From Akkermansiaceae bacterium (GTDB taxonomy: Bacteria > Verrucomicrobiota > Verrucomicrobiia > Verrucomicrobiales > DEV007): a DNA stretch of 64,000 bases. The notes beneath the pieces were generated by a model. It was not told where the DNA came from, did no database searches, and saw nothing but the letters and a program-made list of their open reading frames with translations. The translations under genes were made by a program, and so were the position numbers. Positions 34,496 to 43,931 of the stretch are shown here, piece after piece; positions within the stretch are counted from its first letter, which is position 1; every line of letters begins with the position of its first letter. The stretch is taken from contig JACKQC010000003.1 in assembly GCA_024233085.1 (NCBI GenBank), forward strand, positions 300,157-364,156. Direction: 5' to 3'.

Positions 34496-35221
34496 GTGCG
34501 TGTCTCGCTGTTCATTCCCTGTTTCGTCGACCACTTCTTTCCCCAGGCCGGGATCGCCATGGTTCGCGTGCTGGAGCGCCTGGGTCACGAGGTCGATTAC
34601 CCCGCCGGGCAGACCTGTTGTGGCCAGCCCGCCTTCAACGCCGGTTACTGGGACCAGGCCCGGCCGCCGGCCTCGCGATTGTTCCGCCTCTTCGAGGATG
34701 CCGACGCCGTCGTGTCCGCCTCGGGAAGCTGCGGCGCCATGCTGAAGGTTTTCAATCCCGAGCTTTTCGCCGGCACATCGTTCGAGGAGGAAGCCGCCGA
34801 TCTCGCCGGACGGGTGTGGGAGTTTTCCGACTTCCTCGTCTCGGAACTCGGCGTGGAGGATGTCGGGGCGCGGTTTCCGCACCGCGTCACCTTTCACGAC
34901 GGCTGCCACGGCCTGCGCGAACTGCGCATCAAGTCCCAACCGCGGCGCCTGCTCGAAAACGTCGAGGGCCTCGAACTGGTCGAGATGGCCGAGGCGGAAA
35001 GCTGCTGCGGATTCGGCGGCACCTTCGCGGTGAAATTTTCCCACATCTCCGAAGCCATGGCCGAGGTCAAGTGCGCCTCCGCTCTCGCCACCGGGGCCGA
35101 ATTCATCGTCTCGAACGACTCCAGTTGCCTGATGCAGATCGGCGGCTGGCTGGGAAAAAACGCGAAAACGCCGAACCCGCCGCGGGTCATGCATCTGGCC
35201 GAGGTCCTGGCCACCCAGTGA
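34496..35221 (+). CDS. lutA: Lactate utilization protein A (Fe-S, CCG domains)
   Basis: 241 residues from GTG 34496 (VRVSLFIPCFVDHFFPQAG), matching the usual LutA start; an ATG 45 bases upstream is possible. It has two cysteine-rich CCG domains: GQTCCGQPAFNAGYWDQA and ESCCGFGGTFAVKF, with GSCGAML and NDSSCLMQIGG. LutABC oxidises L-lactate to pyruvate with iron-sulfur clusters. lutB starts 2 bases after the lutA stop. Confidence 0.9.
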   Translation: MRVSLFIPCFVDHFFPQAGIAMVRVLERLGHEVDYPAGQTCCGQPAFNAGYWDQARPPASRLFRLFEDADAVVSASGSCGAMLKVFNPELFAGTSFEEEAADLAGRVWEFSDFLVSELGVEDVGARFPHRVTFHDGCHGLRELRIKSQPRRLLENVEGLELVEMAEAESCCGFGGTFAVKFSHISEAMAEVKCASALATGAEFIVSNDSSCLMQIGGWLGKNAKTPNPPRVMHLAEVLATQ

Positions 35222-35223
35222 CG

Positions 35224-36663
35224 ATGAGCAAACCCGCCGCCGCCTTCCAAGCCGCCGCCTCGGCCTACGTCGGGGAGCGGGAGACGCGCGCCTTTCTGCG
35301 GCAGTCGCTCGCGGGTTATCTCGCCCAGCGCCGGACCGGCGAGGAAAGATTCCAGGACTGGGAGGAGGCCCGCGTCGCCGCGTCGGCCGCCAAGGGCGAG
35401 GCGCTGGACTATCTCGATCGTTACCTCGCCGACTTTCTCACCCGGATCGAAAAACGGGGCACCAGGGTGTTTTTCGCCCGCGACGCCGCCCGGGCCCGCG
35501 AGCGCGTCGTCGAAATCGTCCGCGAGCACGACGCCAAATGCATCGTGAAGTCGAAGAGCATGACCGGCGAGGAGATCGACCTCTCCGAAACGCTGGAGCA
35601 TCTCGGCTACGAAGTGGTCGAGACCGATCTCGGCGAATACATCGTCCAGCTTCGCGGCGAACGCCCCTTCCACATCGTCGCCCCGGCCATGCACCTGCGG
35701 CGCGAGGAAATCCGCGAGCTTTTCGCCGGCAAGATCGGTCCCGAGGCCGGGCGCAGCGCCGAACCCGAAGCCCTCACCATGGACGCCCGCCGCGCCATCC
35801 GGCGCAAATATCTCGAGGCCGACATCGGCATCAGCGGCGTCAATTTCGCGGTCGCCGAGACCGGCCAGATCTGCGTCTGCACCAACGAGGGCAACGGCCG
35901 CCTCTCGACCTCGCTGCCACGCGTTCACATCGCCGTGATGGGGCTCGAAAAACTCGTTCCGAATCTCGACGACCTCGCCCTGTTGCTGCCGATGCTCGCC
36001 ACGGCGGGCACCGGGCAGCATCTCACCGGTTACACCACCATCATCGGCGGGCCCCGCCAGCCGGGCGAAGCGGACGGGCCCGAGGAGTTTCATCTCATCA
36101 TTCTCGACAATGGCCGCACCGCCCTGCTGGCCGACGACGAGCAGCGCGACGCCCTGCACTGCATCCGGTGCGGCGCCTGCATTTACATGTGCCCGATCTT
36201 CAAGAACATCGGCGGCCACAGCTACGGCACCACCTACATGGGCCCCATCGGCAGCGTCATCACGCCGCACCTGCGCGGCCTCGAGGAATGGCGCCACCTG
36301 CCGTCCAGCAGTTCGCTGTGCGGCGCCTGCACCGAGACCTGCCCGGTCCGCATCGACCTGCATCATCACCTGCTGCACAACCGCCGCAACGCCGCGGCCG
36401 CCCATCCCGCGCCCCTGGAAAAGCTCGCCCTGCGCGCCTACGGCTGGCTCGCCGGCCGGCCCGCGCTTTTTTCGCTGGCCGGAAAGCTGGGAAAACTCGC
36501 GCTGCGGGCGTTTTCTCCGCTGTTGGGAACCGCCCTCGACCCGGCCCGCGGCTGGACACGCTGCCGCGCCCTGCCCGAGCCCCCCCGGCAAAGCTTCCGC
36601 GAGTGGTGGAAGACCCACGAACCCGAACCCGCTTCGGAACGAGACGACGACGACGAGGAATGA
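35224..36663 (+). CDS. lutB: Lactate utilization protein B (Fe-S)
   Basis: 479 residues from ATG 35224. The N-terminal LUD domain has VKSKSMTGEEIDLSETLEHLGYEVVETDLGEYIVQLRGERPFHIVAPAMH and GVNFAVAETGQICVCTNEGNGR. The C-terminal ferredoxin part has two 4Fe-4S sites, CIRCGACIYMCP and CGACTETCPV. It ends in an acidic tail (ERDDDDEE). The stop overlaps the lutC start by ATGA. Confidence 0.94.
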   Translation: MSKPAAAFQAAASAYVGERETRAFLRQSLAGYLAQRRTGEERFQDWEEARVAASAAKGEALDYLDRYLADFLTRIEKRGTRVFFARDAARARERVVEIVREHDAKCIVKSKSMTGEEIDLSETLEHLGYEVVETDLGEYIVQLRGERPFHIVAPAMHLRREEIRELFAGKIGPEAGRSAEPEALTMDARRAIRRKYLEADIGISGVNFAVAETGQICVCTNEGNGRLSTSLPRVHIAVMGLEKLVPNLDDLALLLPMLATAGTGQHLTGYTTIIGGPRQPGEADGPEEFHLIILDNGRTALLADDEQRDALHCIRCGACIYMCPIFKNIGGHSYGTTYMGPIGSVITPHLRGLEEWRHLPSSSSLCGACTETCPVRIDLHHHLLHNRRNAAAAHPAPLEKLALRAYGWLAGRPALFSLAGKLGKLALRAFSPLLGTALDPARGWTRCRALPEPPRQSFREWWKTHEPEPASERDDDDEE

Positions 36664-37340
36664 GCGCGCCCAACGACGATCGCGACCTCATCTTCCGCCG
36701 CATCCGCGAAGCCATCCGGATTCGGCGCGAAAACCTGCCCGATCACGGCGACGCCGAGCGGTACCGACAGCTTCTGCCGCCGGTGCGGGCGTCGCTGCAG
36801 GCGCGGATCGAGCTGTTCCGCGAATGGTCGGACAAATTGAACACCCGGTTCATCGCGGCCAACCCGTCCGACTGGCGGGCCGAAATCGCCTCGCTCGCCG
36901 CCGCGGAAGGCTGGAAAAGCTCGGCCTTTCACGGCACGGGCCTGGCGCGCGAAGCCACCGAAGCGGCCGGATTGCCGGCGGCCACCGCGCTCGACACGAC
37001 CCGCGGCTACGATCCGGAAAGGCTCGAAGCCTGCGACGTCGGCTTCACCGATTGCGAGGCGCTCGTCGCCCAGACCGGCAGCGTGCTGCTCACTTCGCGT
37101 GGAAACGGAGGCCGCGCGCTGTCCGTGTTGCCGCCCCATCACGTGGTCATCGCGACGGCCGGCCAGATGGTGCCCGACCTGCTCGCCGCGATGGCCCTGA
37201 TCCGCGAGCGGCACGGGGCCGCCCTGCCCAGTCTCGTCACCCTGCACACGGGACCGAGCCGCACGGGCGACATCGAGCGCCAGATCGTTCTCGGCGCCCA
37301 CGGGCCGAAAAAACTGACCGTGATCCTGATCCTCGACTGA
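36660..37340 (+). CDS. lutC: Lactate utilization protein C
   Basis: 226 residues, a LUD-domain protein: VGFTDCEALVAQTGSVLLTS and ALSVLPPHHVVIATAGQMVPDL, ending in LHTGPSRTGDIERQIVLGAHGPKKLTVILILD, the family C-terminus. Its stop codon lies inside 41-bp element copy 5, so the end of the coding sequence is built from the repeat. Confidence 0.93.
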   Translation: MSAPNDDRDLIFRRIREAIRIRRENLPDHGDAERYRQLLPPVRASLQARIELFREWSDKLNTRFIAANPSDWRAEIASLAAAEGWKSSAFHGTGLAREATEAAGLPAATALDTTRGYDPERLEACDVGFTDCEALVAQTGSVLLTSRGNGGRALSVLPPHHVVIATAGQMVPDLLAAMALIRERHGAALPSLVTLHTGPSRTGDIERQIVLGAHGPKKLTVILILD

Positions 37341-37375
37341 ACAGGGTTGGGTCGGGCGCTCAACCCTGTTGGGTC
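37335..37375. repeat. 41-bp double-palindrome element, copy 5 (over the lutC stop)
   Basis: Unit gactgaacagggttgggtc, spacer ggg, unit cgctcaaccctgttgggtc. The first bases encode the last Asp and the stop of lutC, and the convergent minus-strand gene ends 5 bases to the right. The element therefore fills the whole 39-base convergent gap and could act as a two-way transcription stop, although no T-run is present. Confidence 0.85.
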
Positions 37376-37379
37376 GCGC

Positions 37380-37895
37380 TCAGTTCAGGCCGCGTTGCCG
37401 AATCAACTCGCTCGCCTGGGCGAAGTCGAGATTCAGCCCCCAGTCGGCCTTGTTGGAGGCGTCGGCGAGCAGCCGGCACAAGGGATGAAGCGCTTTCTGG
37501 TCGAGGTTGAACTCCAGGCCCTGGCCCCGCGTGGGATGCAGGCACAGGATCTGCTGGCCGTTGGGCGCCTGTTTCAGCGCGACCTTCGACACCAGGATGG
37601 GCTCGTCCCCCAGCGGAAAAACCGTGCCCCCCTGGTACGGGGTCTGGAAATCGGCCTTCGCGACCGACTGCTGGTGCTCCACGGCGAGCGCCGCGGTTTT
37701 CGACGGCTCCTGCTTGAACTGCTCCGGCTGCTTGCTTTTGAGCATGTTCAGCAGCGCCTGCCACAGGATGCGGACATAACGGCGCGTCAGCCAGAGCCGG
37801 AACTCCTGGATTTGCCTTCCCCCGGTCGTCAGCCGAAACAGCAGCCGGTCCTGCTCCGGCGCGAAGGTGATTTGCATCTGGTGAAGCTGACTCAT
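37380..37895 (-). CDS. Conserved protein of unknown function
   Basis: 171 residues from ATG 37895 (MSQLHQMQITFAPEQDRLLFRLTT). It is soluble, with LWLTRRYVRILWQALLNML and a C-terminal part VALKQAPNGQQILCLHPTRGQGLEFNLDQKALHPLCRLL that looks beta-rich. Similar openings (D.R.L.R..T...E.R.WLTRR) occur in uncharacterised proteobacterial proteins as far as I recall. It lies 77 bases after the large coiled-coil gene on the same strand. No function is suggested. Confidence 0.75.
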   Translation of the reverse strand: MSQLHQMQITFAPEQDRLLFRLTTGGRQIQEFRLWLTRRYVRILWQALLNMLKSKQPEQFKQEPSKTAALAVEHQQSVAKADFQTPYQGGTVFPLGDEPILVSKVALKQAPNGQQILCLHPTRGQGLEFNLDQKALHPLCRLLADASNKADWGLNLDFAQASELIRQRGLN

Positions 37896-37972
37896 GGGCG
37901 GGGTGGGGGGCCAATTCGGGAGGGGCCGAAGCATGCCGCGAAAAGAGGCTCGATTCAACACCCGTCCGCGTT

Positions 37973-40900
37973 TCACCAGCCGGAACGCGACGTGCCCGAT
38001 CCGGACGAAAAACTCGACCGCGACGATCCGCCGCCAAAGGACGACCGCGAACCGCCGAAGGAACCGCCGCCGCCGAAAGAGGAGTGGCTCGACCGCCGTA
38101 CCCGGCTCGCCGCCAGCGCGGCGGCCTGACGCTCGCGGTCGCGGGCGCGTTCCTCCTCGAACGCGGCCTGCCGCACCGCCTGTCGCGCCTCCTCCAGCGC
38201 GCGGGAGGCGAGGCGCGCGGCCTCGTCGTAGTCTCCGGCGGAAAAGGCTTCGTAGGCGAGCCGGTAGGCGTTCACGCCCGCGTCGCGATCGATCTCGACG
38301 CGGTGGCGGCTTCGCCAGTCCTTGACCTGCCGCACCTTCTCGACCGCGCCGTTGAGCGCCGCCGCGCAGGCCTCGCCGCGCTCGAGTTCCCGCTCCAGTT
38401 CGGACACCGTCACGAGAATGGCCGACGAAACCGCCGAAACCCCGCGCTCCGCGGCTTCCCAATCGCCGTGAGCCTCGCCCAGCCGGGCCTCCCACGCCGC
38501 GAGCGCGTCGCGATACTCGCCGAACTTCACCGAGATCGCGGCGACGCCGGGGCTGTCCGGGATGTTGTCTGTTTGCGAGCGCCGCACCCGCGCCTCCAGC
38601 TTCTCCAAATGTCCGCCCGCCGCCGCGAGGGTCGCCGCCGCCATGGCGTGAAGGTCCCAGTCCGACACGACCGCGTCGCCCAGGGCGGCGAGCCGCGCGT
38701 CCAGCTCCGCGAGTCCGGCGCGCCCCGCGAAGGGATTCGGATGATCCCTCTCCATCTCGGCCGCGAGGGCGTCGAGTTCGCGGCGGATCGCCTCCCACTC
38801 TTCGATTGTCGGGCGTCGTGTCCGTCGGTCGGAAACATCGTCGCCCCGGTCGCGATGACGAGCATCGGCGGCACGCCAGGCGTCCGGGTTCTCGTTTTCG
38901 GCCCCGGTCAGGGCCGCGAAATGCCCCTCGATCGCGGCCGACTCGTCATCGGCGGCGGCGAAGGCGATCCCCGCGAGATCCAGCGACCGGCCGGCCTCGA
39001 GGGGTCGCAGGGCCTCGCGGGCGGCCCTCGCCCCGGCGTGCGCCGCCCGGCCCTCGGCGAAGCGTTCGCGCGCCACCGCGAGGGTTTCGTCGACCGTGCC
39101 TTCTTCTTCCCCCGCGCCGGCGGGTAACCGGCTCGCGAACCTCAGCACGGCGGAGTCGTATCCCGACCGCATCGTCTCGACCCGGTCCGCGGCCGCGCCG
39201 ATCCGGGCTTCGCTCTCCGCGGCGGCCTTTTCGGCTTCCGCGTCGCGTTGGGAAAAGTTTTCGAAGACCGCAGCGCTCTCGCGGAGGATCGCGTCCACGG
39301 TGGACAACCCGGCGTCGACTTCGTCGAGCGATCCCCGCGCCGCCGCGACCCGACCCCGATCCAGAGCCGCGAAGGCCGCCGCGAGGTCCCGGCGCGCCTC
39401 GTCGAGAAAATCGGCGGGCCGCCCGTCGCCTTCCTCGAACAGGGCCGCCGGATCGCAGGACAGCTTCGACGCCAGAGTTCGCCGCTCGTTTTCGACCGAC
39501 GTCCCGGTGTTCTCGATGGCCGGGCCCGTCTCGGAGACGGCGCGGCGCGTCTGGACCACGATTTCGGCGACCCGCGCGCCGGTCGCCGTCAGCTCGCCAT
39601 CGAAGGCGTCCAGCGCCTCCCCGGCCGGCCCCGCCACGGAGGCTTCGATCGTCCGCCGCGCCGCCTCGGCGAGTCCGGCGAAGACATCGGCGATCCACAC
39701 CGTGCGGCGCCCGTTCTGGCGGAGAAAATCGAGCGCCTCCTCGACGGCGGGCTTTTCGTCGGCGCGCCAGCGGTCGATCCGGTCCGCGAGCCGCAGTCCC
39801 TCCGCCAGCAGGCGCGCGGCCCGGGCGGCCGGTCCCTCGTGCGCGGCGACGGGGTCGGTCTTCCCGAGGGACGCGGCCTCGTCGAGCGCGTCTTCGGCGG
39901 CCGCGGCGAGGGCGCCTTCCAGCGGATCGACGGAGAAATGGCCGTCGATCGCCGCCTCGCGATCGAGTTTCGCGGCCCGTTCGTGAAGACGACGCAAATC
40001 GCCGCGCACGGCCTCCAGCCGCACCGGCAGGCCGTCGAGACAGCCGCCCACCCGCTCGAGCGTCGCGGCGGCGCTTGCCTGTTTCTCGTCATAAGCCGAG
40101 ACGAGGTCGCTGAACGTCATCCGAAACGGCTCGTAGTCCGCCGCCTCGCCCAGCAGGCCCTCCTTCCCGCCCCGCCGGGGCATCAGGATCGCCTCGAGCC
40201 CCTCCTCCCGGTCGAAGCCGATGGCGTCCGAGTCGAGCGTGCGCAGGCCGCGCCGGTATCGGCGACTCGAAAAGGCGTTCGCCAGGCGCCCGAAAACGCC
40301 CCCCGGCTCGATGGCGGCGGCGGCCATTCCCATCACCTTGTCGGCGGCGGAGGACATGATGAACAGCTCGTCGACGGAACGGATCGTTTCGCGGCCGAGG
40401 TCGAGCGTCACGCCCGAATAGCCCCGCTCCCGGAGGCTGGAACCGGTCCCGACGACGAGCGCGGCGCGGTCCATCAGTTGAAACAGCGCCTCGAAACGGC
40501 CGCTCAGTTTTTCCCGCCAACCGGCGAGCGCCTTTTCCGCCTCGGCTTTCAGGGGACGCCGGAGCCGGTTGGCCACCGCCAGGCCGGCGGCCGCGAGGAG
40601 CGCGGCCAGGGCGAGGCCCCCCCGCCAGAGCGTTCGCAGCATCTCCCGGCGCTTGCGCTCGGCCGCCAGGGCTCTTTGCCAGGCGAGCACCGCGCGATCG
40701 GCTTCGTCGAGCGCGGCATGGCCGGCGGTCAGTTGATTGAGGCAAAGGCTGTCGGCTTTCTCGAAATTCTCCCGCGCCGAGGCCAGGGCCTCCCGCGCTT
40801 GGGCGCGCAGCCCCTCCGCCGCCGGGAGGTCGGGAACCGGTTCGACGCTTGAAATCCGTTCCTCGAGCTTCGCGATCTCGGCCGGCGCCTTCCCGAGAAG

Positions 40901-41806
40901 CGCGAAACTTTCTCGAAACCCGGCCGTCGCCTCCCGCAGTTTTCGAATCGTGCGGGCCGGCTCGTCCACCTCGCCCCGCCCGGTCAGCGCGAGCGCGCTT
41001 TCGAGGCCGGCGCGCCAGGCCGCGATGTCCGGACTGACGAGATCGCCCGCCGCGGCCGGGTGGAGGCGCCGGTAGTCGGCGACCGTTTTTTCGAGCGCGC
41101 CGATCTCCGCCCCGAGCGCGCGCAGGGATTCGCCGTTTTCGGTCAGGGCCTCCTGTTTGCGGATCGCGGCGAGGCGCGCGGCGTTTTTTTCCGACTCGAT
41201 CTTGCGGGTGAGCTGTCCCTCGATGCTCTCGATGGTGTCCTTCACCGCGTCGGCGATGCGGCCGCCGCCGCGCATCGCCCGGATGGCCGGCTGGTCGAGC
41301 CGGCCGATCCAGCGCGATTCGCCGAGGTCGCGCTTGTCGAATACGTCGGAGCCGTAGTAGGTGAACTTTCGCTCCTGGAGGTAGAGGATGAAAAACGCGC
41401 CGTTTCGCTCGCCGGTGCGCGCGTCGGTCAGCTCGCCGAAGGCGGTGGTGTTCGCGAGCGATTTGCCGAGCGCGTGGTCGACGGCGTCCATCCCGCTGTA
41501 GGCCCGGCCGCCCGCGTCGCGAAAGGTCTCGCCGGCGGCGTTCTGAGTCAGGACGACGGTCCAGTTCGGGGCCCTCGCGTCGAGCCAGGTTTCCAGCTCG
41601 GCCAGCTTCGCCGGCGGCAGGCCGAGGCTGCCCTTCACGTAGAGATGCCGGTCGGGCGCCCACTTTGCCACGACATCGACGGCGCGATCGACGGTCACGG
41701 GTCCCCCGGCGGCCGGCGCCTGGGTAAACGCCGCGCCCGGAAAAAGCGTCCCGCCGGCGACGGCGGCGACTTGAAGAACGAAGCGGAAAAGCGGTTGCCG
41801 GTTCAC
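37973..41806 (-). CDS. 1277-residue coiled-coil envelope protein with Ser/Gly tail
   Basis: Signal peptide (about 1-28), then an N-terminal domain (30-190: DRHLYVKGSLGLPPAKLAELETWLDARAPNWTVVLTQN) that faintly resembles TPM-type envelope domains. A helical stretch follows, then one membrane segment (about 395-415, GGLALAALLAAAGLAVANRL). After that come about 820 residues of Ala/Glu/Arg-rich coiled coil and a low-complexity end of SSFGGGGSFGG-type repeats closing SRSGW. TPM proteins often end in similar Ser/Gly tracts. No catalytic motif was recognised. It is the longest complete gene in the window and has no close neighbour in function. Confidence 0.75.
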   Translation of the reverse strand: MNRQPLFRFVLQVAAVAGGTLFPGAAFTQAPAAGGPVTVDRAVDVVAKWAPDRHLYVKGSLGLPPAKLAELETWLDARAPNWTVVLTQNAAGETFRDAGGRAYSGMDAVDHALGKSLANTTAFGELTDARTGERNGAFFILYLQERKFTYYGSDVFDKRDLGESRWIGRLDQPAIRAMRGGGRIADAVKDTIESIEGQLTRKIESEKNAARLAAIRKQEALTENGESLRALGAEIGALEKTVADYRRLHPAAAGDLVSPDIAAWRAGLESALALTGRGEVDEPARTIRKLREATAGFRESFALLGKAPAEIAKLEERISSVEPVPDLPAAEGLRAQAREALASARENFEKADSLCLNQLTAGHAALDEADRAVLAWQRALAAERKRREMLRTLWRGGLALAALLAAAGLAVANRLRRPLKAEAEKALAGWREKLSGRFEALFQLMDRAALVVGTGSSLRERGYSGVTLDLGRETIRSVDELFIMSSAADKVMGMAAAAIEPGGVFGRLANAFSSRRYRRGLRTLDSDAIGFDREEGLEAILMPRRGGKEGLLGEAADYEPFRMTFSDLVSAYDEKQASAAATLERVGGCLDGLPVRLEAVRGDLRRLHERAAKLDREAAIDGHFSVDPLEGALAAAAEDALDEAASLGKTDPVAAHEGPAARAARLLAEGLRLADRIDRWRADEKPAVEEALDFLRQNGRRTVWIADVFAGLAEAARRTIEASVAGPAGEALDAFDGELTATGARVAEIVVQTRRAVSETGPAIENTGTSVENERRTLASKLSCDPAALFEEGDGRPADFLDEARRDLAAAFAALDRGRVAAARGSLDEVDAGLSTVDAILRESAAVFENFSQRDAEAEKAAAESEARIGAAADRVETMRSGYDSAVLRFASRLPAGAGEEEGTVDETLAVARERFAEGRAAHAGARAAREALRPLEAGRSLDLAGIAFAAADDESAAIEGHFAALTGAENENPDAWRAADARHRDRGDDVSDRRTRRPTIEEWEAIRRELDALAAEMERDHPNPFAGRAGLAELDARLAALGDAVVSDWDLHAMAAATLAAAGGHLEKLEARVRRSQTDNIPDSPGVAAISVKFGEYRDALAAWEARLGEAHGDWEAAERGVSAVSSAILVTVSELERELERGEACAAALNGAVEKVRQVKDWRSRHRVEIDRDAGVNAYRLAYEAFSAGDYDEAARLASRALEEARQAVRQAAFEEERARDRERQAAALAASRVRRSSHSSFGGGGSFGGSRSSFGGGSSRSSFSSGSGTSRSGW

Positions 41807-41899
41807 GCGCGAATTCTATCACGGTCGGGACGATGAAAAAGCCGGAAGCCGTTTTTCCCCGCTGGCAATTCGGCGCGGGGCGAATAGGGTTCGGCCCTC

Positions 41900-41940
41900 G
41901 ACCCAACAGGGTTGGGCCGGACACCCAACCCTGTTGGGTC
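41900..41940. repeat. 41-bp double-palindrome element, copy 6
   Basis: Unit gacccaacagggttgggcc, spacer gga, unit cacccaaccctgttgggtc: among the closest to consensus. It lies in the divergent gap, 46 bases before proS and 93 bases before the coiled-coil gene. Confidence 0.88.
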
Positions 41941-41986
41941 CGGACCCGTTTTTTCGACACTAATCTCGTCACCGACTCCAGATCTC

Positions 41987-43495
41987 ATGGCCAAGGCACC
42001 CCAGAACGCGATCAGCCCCACGCGCGCGGAGGACTTTCCCGAGTGGTATCAGCAGGTCGTCCGCGCGGCCGACCTGGCGGAAAACTCCGAGGTGCGCGGC
42101 TGCATGGTCATCAAGCCGTGGGGCTACGGTCTTTGGGAACGCATCCAGCGCCAGCTCGACGCGATGTTCAAGGAAACGGGGCACAAGAACGCCTATTTCC
42201 CCCTGCTGATCCCCGTCAGTTACCTGGAAAAGGAAGCCACCCACGTCGAGGGTTTCGCGACCGAGTGCGCGGTGGTGACGCATCACCGGCTCGAGCTGAA
42301 GGATGGCAAAATGGTCCCCTCCGGCGAGCTGACCGAGCCCTACGTCATCCGGCCGACCTCGGAGACGATCATCGGCGCGGCCTTCGCCCGCTGGGTGCAA
42401 AGCTGGCGCGACCTGCCGCTGCTGATCAACCAGTGGGCCAATGTGATGCGCTGGGAGATGCGGCCGCGGCTGTTCCTGCGCACGGCGGAGTTTCTGTGGC
42501 AGGAGGGCCACACCGCCCACGAGACGCCCGAGGAGGCGATGGCGGAGACGAAGCTGATGCACGGCGTTTACGAGCGCTTTCTGCGGGATCATCTCGCGAT
42601 CCCGGCGATTCCCGGGGAAAAGACGGAGGCGGAACGCTTCCCCGGCGCGCTGAACACCTTCACCGTCGAGGCCATGGTGCAGGACCGGAAGGCGATCCAG
42701 GCCGGGACCTCGCATTTCCTCGGCCAGAATTTCTCGAAGGCGGCCAACATCGAGTTCGAGAGCCGCGAGGAACGCCGCGAGTTCGCCTGGACCACCAGCT
42801 GGGGCGTCAGCACGCGGCTGATCGGCACGCTCATCATGGCGCACGGCGACGACGACGGCGTCATCCTGCCGCCGCGCGTCGCGCCGACGCAGGTCGTCAT
42901 TCTGCCCGTCACTCCGAAGCCGGAGACCCGCGACGCGGTGATCGCGGCCTGCCGGGAGCTGGCGGCCCAACTGCGCGGGCAGTCGTTCCACGGCGAGCCG
43001 GTCCTCGTCGAGGTGGACGAGCGCGACCTCGGCGGCGGCGTGAAAAACTGGGAATGGATCAAGAAAGGCGTGCCGGTCCGCCTCGAGATCGGGCCGCGCG
43101 ACCTCGAGAGCGGCAACGTCGCCCTGGCCCGCCGCGACCGGGGTCCGAAGGAAAAGGAATTCCTCCCCATGGCCGACGCCGTCCGTTCGATTGTCGCCAC
43201 CCTGCAATCGATTCACGACACGCTGCTGGAGCGCGCCTCCGCCTTCCGCGAGGCCAACACCGTCGAAGTCGATTCGATGGACGCCCTGAAAGCCTTTTTC
43301 GCCTCGGAAACCGGCGGCGGCTTCGCCCTCGCCCATTGGGCCGGCTCGGCCGGGGACGAGGACGCCCTGGCGAAGGAACTCAAGATCACCGTGCGCTGCA
43401 TCCCTAACGATCCCGCCCTGCGCGGCGGCCCCGGCCCCTGCATCGGCACCGGCCAGCCGGCCGAGGGACGGGTGGTGTTTGCGAAGGCGTATTGA
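41987..43495 (+). CDS. proS: Prolyl-tRNA synthetase, archaeal/eukaryotic type
   Basis: 502 residues from ATG 41987 (MAKAPQNAISPTRAEDFPEWYQQVV). Class II signatures are RPTSETIIGAAFARWVQSWRDLPLLINQWANVMRWE, FLRTAEFLWQEGHTAH and WGVSTRLIGTLIMAHGDDDG. The short form, which lacks the bacterial insertion (editing) domain, and the C-terminal Tyr (VVFAKAY) show the archaeal/eukaryotic-like ProRS found in scattered bacterial lineages. Confidence 0.97.
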   Translation: MAKAPQNAISPTRAEDFPEWYQQVVRAADLAENSEVRGCMVIKPWGYGLWERIQRQLDAMFKETGHKNAYFPLLIPVSYLEKEATHVEGFATECAVVTHHRLELKDGKMVPSGELTEPYVIRPTSETIIGAAFARWVQSWRDLPLLINQWANVMRWEMRPRLFLRTAEFLWQEGHTAHETPEEAMAETKLMHGVYERFLRDHLAIPAIPGEKTEAERFPGALNTFTVEAMVQDRKAIQAGTSHFLGQNFSKAANIEFESREERREFAWTTSWGVSTRLIGTLIMAHGDDDGVILPPRVAPTQVVILPVTPKPETRDAVIAACRELAAQLRGQSFHGEPVLVEVDERDLGGGVKNWEWIKKGVPVRLEIGPRDLESGNVALARRDRGPKEKEFLPMADAVRSIVATLQSIHDTLLERASAFREANTVEVDSMDALKAFFASETGGGFALAHWAGSAGDEDALAKELKITVRCIPNDPALRGGPGPCIGTGQPAEGRVVFAKAY

Positions 43496-43530
43496 GGGCG
43501 CCCGGACCGATCTCCATCGGCTTCGATCGA

Positions 43531-43722
43531 GGCCGCGCCCGGGAAACGACGATGCCGAAGGCATCGGAGAAAACAGCCGGTGGTGAAGCGAGGAGGCCGC
43601 GTCCGGGAAACGACGATGCCGGAGGCATCGGAGATAACAGCCGGTGGTGATGCGAGGAGGCCGCGCCCGGGAAACGACGGTGCCGGAGGCATCGGAGATA
43701 ACAGCCGGTGGTGATGCGAGGC
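43531..43722. repeat. Three tandem 64-bp repeats
   Basis: Units begin at 43531, 43595 and 43659 with ggccgcg(c/t)ccgggaaacg, exactly 64 bases apart, differing at only a few positions. Each contains a small hairpin (gatgcc gga ggcatc in the second; the others differ by one base) and ends ccggtggtgawgcgagg. The third unit runs into the left arm of the inverted repeat. Confidence 0.9.
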
Positions 43723-43931
43723 GGCACGACGAGCGCAACCACCGGATTCCCGGCAGAAGAAATTCCGGCGTCCCGGAGGGACGCGAGAGGCGGTCTCCGT
43801 TCCCCTGGCGACATTCCACCCGATCTCGCATCCCTCCGGGATGCCCATGTTCAGGGTTTTCGAGGACCGGTGGTTGCGCTCGTCGTGCCTCCTCGCTTCA
43901 CCACCGGCTACCCTCTTGGATGCCTCCGGCA
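43681..43931. repeat. Large nested inverted repeat
   Basis: The outer arms, 43681-43745 and 43867-43931, are 65 bases each and match at about 57 positions. The inner arms, 43767-43788 and 43824-43845, match at 20 of 22. The arm sequence is shared with the 64-bp tandem units, so tandem and inverted copies belong to one family. It could form a large cruciform. Confidence 0.85.

Noticed and set aside
43531..43722. Regular repeats that could suggest a CRISPR array
   Set aside because: Units are 64 bp, head to tail without spacers, and no cas gene is near.
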